NCBI RefSeq assembly: GCF_900099685.1
Contig: NZ_FNDW01000004.1
Location: 1-64,000, forward strand
DNA from: Chryseobacterium taeanense
Lineage (GTDB): Bacteria > Bacteroidota > Bacteroidia > Flavobacteriales > Weeksellaceae
DNA length: 64,000 nt
Direction of reading: 5' to 3'
The notes under the pieces are model-generated. The model saw only the letters and a list, made by a program, of their open reading frames with translations, did no database searches and was not told where the DNA came from. The position numbers and the translations under genes were made by a program. Each line of letters opens with the position of its first letter. Positions within the stretch are counted from its first letter, which is position 1. Positions 59,949 to 64,000 of this stretch are shown here, one piece after another.

Positions 59949-60428
59949 TTATTTAATCTTTCCCGGATCGTAAAAAAATATCAGTCTTTTTTTTGCACCG
60001 TCAAATTCAGACCAGGAATTACAGTCGATTTCAAAACCCGCTACGCCACAAGTCGGAAAGTGGAAAATATCTTCAGAAATAGAATTGGCAAAATTGGAAA
60101 TGCCGTTATTGTGGGAGAAAAACGCTACGGAATTTACGTTGTCGTCCAGATCATAGATCACCGATTCAAAATTGCTTTCCGAAGGATTATAAAGCTTTTC
60201 ATTCGTCGTCATATTGATATGGTAAGACTGGTTGAAAATTTTGCACGTATTCAATGCACGCACTGCGGGACTCGATACAAAATAATCGATCGACACATTA
60301 TTGTTTTTCATGAACCTGGACATATGCATGGCTTCTTCTAAACCCTTGTCTGCCAATGGTCTGTCGAAGTCCTCCGTTTCTTCCGGCCAGTCACTTTTCG
60401 CATGTCTTACGAGAATGAGTTTCTTCAT
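59949..60428 (-). CDS. SixA-type histidine phosphatase family protein
   Basis: 159 residues: LILVRHAKSDWPEETEDFDRPLADKGLEEA holds the RHG/RHA phospho-His motif, with SSPAVRALNTC and a late HNNGISNF His. SixA removes phosphate from His of phosphotransfer domains; the bacterial family also has other substrates. Single gene. Confidence 0.92.
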   Translation of the reverse strand: MKKLILVRHAKSDWPEETEDFDRPLADKGLEEAMHMSRFMKNNNVSIDYFVSSPAVRALNTCKIFNQSYHINMTTNEKLYNPSESNFESVIYDLDDNVNSVAFFSHNNGISNFANSISEDIFHFPTCGVAGFEIDCNSWSEFDGAKKRLIFFYDPGKIK

Positions 60429-60500
60429 AATTACGTTTTTGGAAAATTAAATTTATAAAAAAATTAGCGGAATAAAAACATGATTTATAAAAAAAATGTG

Positions 60501-60534
60501 TTTGGAATAAAATCATTAAAATTTACTAAATTTG
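60501..60534 (+). promoter_or_regulatory. Promoter of the ruvX-def unit
   Basis: TTTG at 60501-60504, then a 22-base spacer and TAAATTTG at 60527-60534: one of the few candidates here with both -33 and -7 parts. The ATG at 60542 follows within eight bases, so the leader would be very short. Confidence 0.5.
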
Positions 60535-60541
60535 CAAACTT

Positions 60542-60958
60542 ATGGGACAAATCCTTGCAATAGACTATGGAAAGGCACGTTGTGGTATTGCCGCAACCGA
60601 CGATATGCAGATCATTGCAAGCGGTCTGGATACGGTTTCGACTCCGGTTCTCACTGAGTTTTTGAAGAAATATTTCAGCGAAAATAAAGTGGATGAAGTT
60701 GTGATCGGGCTTCCCGTAGATTTGAAAGGAAATATCTCCGAAGTGGAAACCGACATTTTGAAGTTTATAGAAATTTTTGAAAAAGAATTTCCAACGGTGA
60801 AGGTTAACCGCTTCGATGAAAGATTTACATCCAAAATGGCTTCTTTTTTTATCTCCCAAAGCGGAAAGAATAAAAAACAGAGACAGCAGAAAGGATTAAT
60901 AGATAAAGTAAGTGCAACCATCATATTGCAGAATTTTTTAGAACAAAGAACAAGATGA
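60542..60958 (+). CDS. ruvX: Putative Holliday-junction resolvase YqgF/RuvX
   Basis: 138 residues with RNase H-like YqgF fold: MGQILAIDYGKARCGIAATD, VDEVVIGLPVDLKGNIS, VNRFDERFTSKMA and IDKVSATIILQNFLEQ. Role in rRNA maturation and recombination. Overlaps def by four bases (ATGA), implying coupled translation. Confidence 0.94.
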   Translation: MGQILAIDYGKARCGIAATDDMQIIASGLDTVSTPVLTEFLKKYFSENKVDEVVIGLPVDLKGNISEVETDILKFIEIFEKEFPTVKVNRFDERFTSKMASFFISQSGKNKKQRQQKGLIDKVSATIILQNFLEQRTR

Positions 60959-61527
60959 TTTTACCGATAAGAGCCTTTGGTGACCCCGTGTTAAGAAAAG
61001 TAGGAAAGGATATTGACAAAGATTATCCCAACCTGCAGGAATTGATAGAAAACATGTTCGAGACCATGTACAGCGCCAACGGAATTGGTCTGGCTGCCCC
61101 GCAGATCGGGCTGGATATCCGTCTGTTCGTAATCGACGTAAGTCCTTTGGCAGAAGACGAAGATTATGAGGACATCAAAGACGAGCTGGCAGAATTCAAA
61201 AAAGTTTTTATTAATGCTAAGATTCTTGAAGAATCCGGGGAAGAATGGAAATTCAACGAAGGATGTCTTTCTATTCCGGATGTGAGAGAAGATGTGAAAA
61301 GAAAAGGCACGATCGTGATCGAATATTATGACGAAAATTTTGTAAAACATACAGAAACTTTTTCCGATATTAGAGCCCGCGTAATTCAGCATGAATACGA
61401 TCACATTGAAGGAATTTTGTTCACAGACCACCTCAGTGCTCTGAAAAAGAAGCTGGTAAAAGGAAAACTGACAAAAATAACCCAGGGTGACGTAAGCATC
61501 AATTATAAAATGAGATTCCCCAAATAG
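60955..61527 (+). CDS. def: Peptide deformylase
   Basis: Removes the formyl group from nascent proteins. 190 residues with all three metal motifs: GIGLAAPQIG, EGCLSIP and QHEYDHIEG (Cys, His, His). It begins inside the ruvX stop region and is followed, 98 bases later, by DUF5606. Confidence 0.96.
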   Translation: MILPIRAFGDPVLRKVGKDIDKDYPNLQELIENMFETMYSANGIGLAAPQIGLDIRLFVIDVSPLAEDEDYEDIKDELAEFKKVFINAKILEESGEEWKFNEGCLSIPDVREDVKRKGTIVIEYYDENFVKHTETFSDIRARVIQHEYDHIEGILFTDHLSALKKKLVKGKLTKITQGDVSINYKMRFPK

Positions 61528-61625
61528 TTTAAATAAAAAAGAAGAAATAATAAAACGCAAAAAGTTGCCACACGGAGCTTGTTGAAGTGTACCGACCGAT
61601 TGCAGAAATACAAAAAAATAAAATT

Positions 61626-62189
61626 ATGCTGTTAGAAAAAATAATTTCAATTTCCGGAAAACCAGGACTTTTTAAATTAGTTTCTCAATTAAGAAACGGA
61701 TTTATCATTGAAGATGTTACCACAAAGAAAAAAGTAAGCATTGGAAACTCCAGTCAGGTAAGTTTGTTGGATAACATCGCGATGTTTACTTTTGATAAAG
61801 AAGTTCCTTTGTTCGAAGTTTTTGAAAATATTGCTAAAAACTACGAGTACAAAGAAGCGATTCACCATAAGGCAACGGATGCCGAATTAAAAGAATTCAT
61901 GACGGCTTCTCTTCCGAACTACGATACGGAAAGAGTTTACGCTTCTGATATCAAAAAACTGGCACAGTGGTACAACATCCTTCAGAAAGCAGGATACATC
62001 ACTCCGGAAAGCTTTGTAAAAGCAGAGCCTGAAACACTGGATGGCGAACCGGCAACGGAAGAACTCAACGTAGAAAAAGAAGCGCCTAAAAAAGCAGCCC
62101 CAAAAGCTGAAAAGCCAGCCGCTCCAAAAGTAAAAGCGACTTCTGCAGCTAAAGCCGCTCCAAAAAGCACACACAGAAAACAGGGATAA
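61626..62189 (+). CDS. DUF5606-domain protein with Lys/Ala-rich tail
   Basis: 187 residues from the ATG at 61626; a GTG frame further upstream adds only 13 non-conserved residues. The N-terminal 130 residues match DUF5606 (MLLEKIISISGKPGLFKLVSQLRNGFIIEDV; EYKEAIHHKATDAELKEFM; WYNILQKAGYITPESF); the last 55 are Lys/Ala/Pro-rich, likely disordered and basic. Common next to def in Flavobacteriia; function unknown. Confidence 0.9.
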   Translation: MLLEKIISISGKPGLFKLVSQLRNGFIIEDVTTKKKVSIGNSSQVSLLDNIAMFTFDKEVPLFEVFENIAKNYEYKEAIHHKATDAELKEFMTASLPNYDTERVYASDIKKLAQWYNILQKAGYITPESFVKAEPETLDGEPATEELNVEKEAPKKAAPKAEKPAAPKVKATSAAKAAPKSTHRKQG

Positions 62190-62212
62190 TTGATTTATCT
62201 TACTTAAAATAT

Positions 62213-62242
62213 GAACCTCATCAGATTTGATGAGGTTTTTTT
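62213..62242 (+). terminator. Terminator after DUF5606
   Basis: AACCTCATCA / TGATGAGGTT stem with a short loop and seven T. Confidence 0.85.
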
Positions 62243-62673
62243 GTTGGTTTTGTGATGAAATGAAAAATATTCTGATATTAATTCAGTATAAATACGGATT
62301 GTCGTAAATATGAATAATTTCTTATTATTAAATTTGATATTTGAGTTATGAATAGATTTGTGTGATCTTAGAAATAATTTTTAAAATAATTTATTATAAA
62401 TGTGAGGAGAAAAAGTTAATTCTGAAAAAGATTTAATTTTAGAATTAGTTTTTATAAATCCAACCTATATTCCCGTAGAAATTTATAAGGCACTTATTTC
62501 GACCAGTAATGGATTATAATTATTATAAATGTTGATAATAATATGAAATAAGAAAATAGCTATTACAAAATATCTTAATTATTAATTAAATATTATTATT
62601 TTAGTATTATAAGTAACTCATTTATTATTTAACCTGCATTAAAATACCCTTCATTAAAAAAAACTAACTATAC

Positions 62674-64000
62674 ATGAAACCACACATTAAGAATAAGTTA
62701 AAAGATTTAAAATATAATACTCATAAAGTCCAGCTGACTACAGGAAGATTAAAGAGAATACCGAATGAGCTAAAAATTTGTACTGAAGTTAAATATCTGG
62801 ATTTATTTGGTAATTCAATTCCAGAAATTCCAGACTGGTTTTTTCAATTTAAAAGATTAGAACATTTAAGCTTAAAAAATAATACACTTAAAGAGTTACC
62901 AACAATTGTATTTACTTTAGAAAATATTAAATATCTGAATTTAGCAGACAATCAGATAAATTTGATAGATGGTCATTACTTTGAAAATCTAATGAATATT
63001 GAAAAAGTTGATATTAGCTACAATCAAATAACATTAATTCCAGAACATTTTATAGAATATCCGAAATGCAAAGATTTAAGTATTAAAGGCAACAGGTTAC
63101 AAGTATTTCCGAAAGCTATTAGTGATGTATATACTTTGGAGAAATTAGATTTATCTGAGAATAAAATAGCTTCAATAGAAGATGATGCTTTTGATTGTTT
63201 GGAGAATTTAATTGAACTTGATCTGAGCTTCAACGAGCTTAAATATTTGCCAACTAGTATAGGTAAACTAAAAAAGCTGAAGAGACTGAATTTAAGTGGT
63301 AATAAAATTAGTTCATTACCGAAGGAGTTTGAAAATCTTACTTCACTTGAGTTTTTGGATTTTGATAGTAATCCAATTGGTAAAGTTCCAATAGAAATTT
63401 CCTCTCAGGGGGCTTCAGGAATAATAAATTATTATTTATCTCTTGGTGATAATGTACAATTATTTGAAGCAAAATTATTAATAGTTGGTCAAGGTAATGT
63501 TGGAAAAACTTACTTGATGAATCGTTTAATACATAACTCAATACCCGAAACGAATACTACGGAGGGAATTGATATAAAGTCATGGAAGGTAAAAACACAA
63601 TCATCACCTGACTTTAGAGTTAACGTATGGGACTTTGGAGGTCAAGAAATTTATCATTCAACTCATCAATTTTTTCTAACAAACAGATCACTTTATTTAT
63701 TAGTATGGGAAGCAAGAACAGATCAGCATTTGATTAGTTTTGATTATTGGCTAAATGTCATTCGTCTTTTGAGTAATAATTCTCCAATAATAATTGTATT
63801 GAACAAAATTGATGAGCGTATAATTAATATTGACGAGCGGTCACTCAAAGCAAAATTTAAAAATATTGTTTCATTTCACCAAGTGAGTGCTAGTAGCGGG
63901 CAAAATATTGATCTACTTACAACAAAAATTCAAGATGAAATCAATTCATTACCGCTGATAGGAGATAAGCTTCCTAAAGTTTGGTTAGAAATAAGAACAA
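62674..64000 (+). CDS. Leucine-rich repeat Roc GTPase (ROCO-like), 3' end outside the window
   Basis: Reading frame open from ATG 62674 to the window edge: 442 codons without a stop. Residues about 20-245 are leucine-rich repeats (period near 23, e.g. LDLFGNSIPEIPDWFFQF, LNLAGN-type, LDLSENKIASIEDDAF, LNLSGNKISSLPKEF). A Roc (Ras-of-complex) GTPase follows with G1 GQGNVGKT (272-279), G2-like TEGIDI, G3 DFGGQE (320-325) and G4 NKID (377-380). LRR, Roc and (in the missing part) COR is the ROCO order. Base use is much richer in AT (many ATA/TTA codons) than the preceding genes. 62243-62673 upstream holds only AT-rich DNA. Confidence 0.93.
   Translation, partial: MKPHIKNKLKDLKYNTHKVQLTTGRLKRIPNELKICTEVKYLDLFGNSIPEIPDWFFQFKRLEHLSLKNNTLKELPTIVFTLENIKYLNLADNQINLIDGHYFENLMNIEKVDISYNQITLIPEHFIEYPKCKDLSIKGNRLQVFPKAISDVYTLEKLDLSENKIASIEDDAFDCLENLIELDLSFNELKYLPTSIGKLKKLKRLNLSGNKISSLPKEFENLTSLEFLDFDSNPIGKVPIEISSQGASGIINYYLSLGDNVQLFEAKLLIVGQGNVGKTYLMNRLIHNSIPETNTTEGIDIKSWKVKTQSSPDFRVNVWDFGGQEIYHSTHQFFLTNRSLYLLVWEARTDQHLISFDYWLNVIRLLSNNSPIIIVLNKIDERIINIDERSLKAKFKNIVSFHQVSASSGQNIDLLTTKIQDEINSLPLIGDKLPKVWLEIRT

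Noticed and set aside
61587..61625. GTG start for the DUF5606 protein
   Set aside because: The extra 13 residues are not part of the domain; the ATG at 61626 starts exactly at the conserved block.

Overview
The window looks like chromosomal DNA of a Weeksellaceae flavobacterium, most likely Chryseobacterium or a close relative. The evidence is: AT-rich DNA; genes that mostly lack Shine-Dalgarno sites; many genes preceded by the Bacteroidota -7 box TAnnTTTG; type IX secretion (T9SS) components (a PorV/PorQ-family protein, a PorP/SprF protein and a T9SS C-terminal sorting domain); and typical Flavobacteriia gene orders such as ruvX-def-DUF5606 and coaD/ddl/PASTA/rluD. I see no tRNA, CRISPR array, insertion sequence or prophage.

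Layout. 1-640: 3' end of 23S rRNA, 5S rRNA, a terminator and a structured RNA-like element. 800-17800: housekeeping and metabolic genes (uvrC, DMT exporter, methylcrotonyl-CoA carboxylase beta, hutH) mixed with secreted proteins, a ChlI/MoxR-like ATPase plus VWA pair, a lipoprotein subtilase, a cystatin-like small protein and a YgiD-type dioxygenase. 17865-25850 is an accessory-looking stretch: YceI, a second structured element, an array of 23-bp-spaced palindromes, an HU-like/DUF4469 protein, two large modular surface proteins sharing N-terminal modules, and about 1.5 kb of repeat-rich non-coding DNA around one orphan gene. 25850-35080: DPP-IV-type peptidase, luciferase-like oxidoreductase, two intradiol dioxygenases (one a T9SS cargo, one a lipoprotein) around a pirin-like gene, and a LytS/LytTR two-component pair. 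35228-46228: small conserved genes (VF530, SlyD-like FKBP, YchJ), a 21-bp tandem array, an M3 peptidase, a KefC/KefF-like potassium efflux pair, and a TPM-TPM-LemA operon. 46302-62189: mainly conserved housekeeping (folA, coaD, ddl, PASTA, rluD, porP/sprF, hemW, murI, rsmD, Smr, SixA, ruvX, def, DUF5606). 62243-64000: AT-rich DNA leading into a leucine-rich-repeat Roc GTPase (ROCO-type) gene cut by the window edge.

The most notable items are: three dispersed copies of one structured RNA-like element (possibly the Flavo-1 family); the partial LRR-Roc gene at the right end, which has different base use from its neighbours and may open an accessory island; the palindrome array directly behind the HU-like gene; the 21-bp tandem array; the cystatin-like protein with a long leader; and the unusual P-loop of the ATPase partnered with a VWA protein. 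Functions come from recognising motifs by eye; no database search was run.
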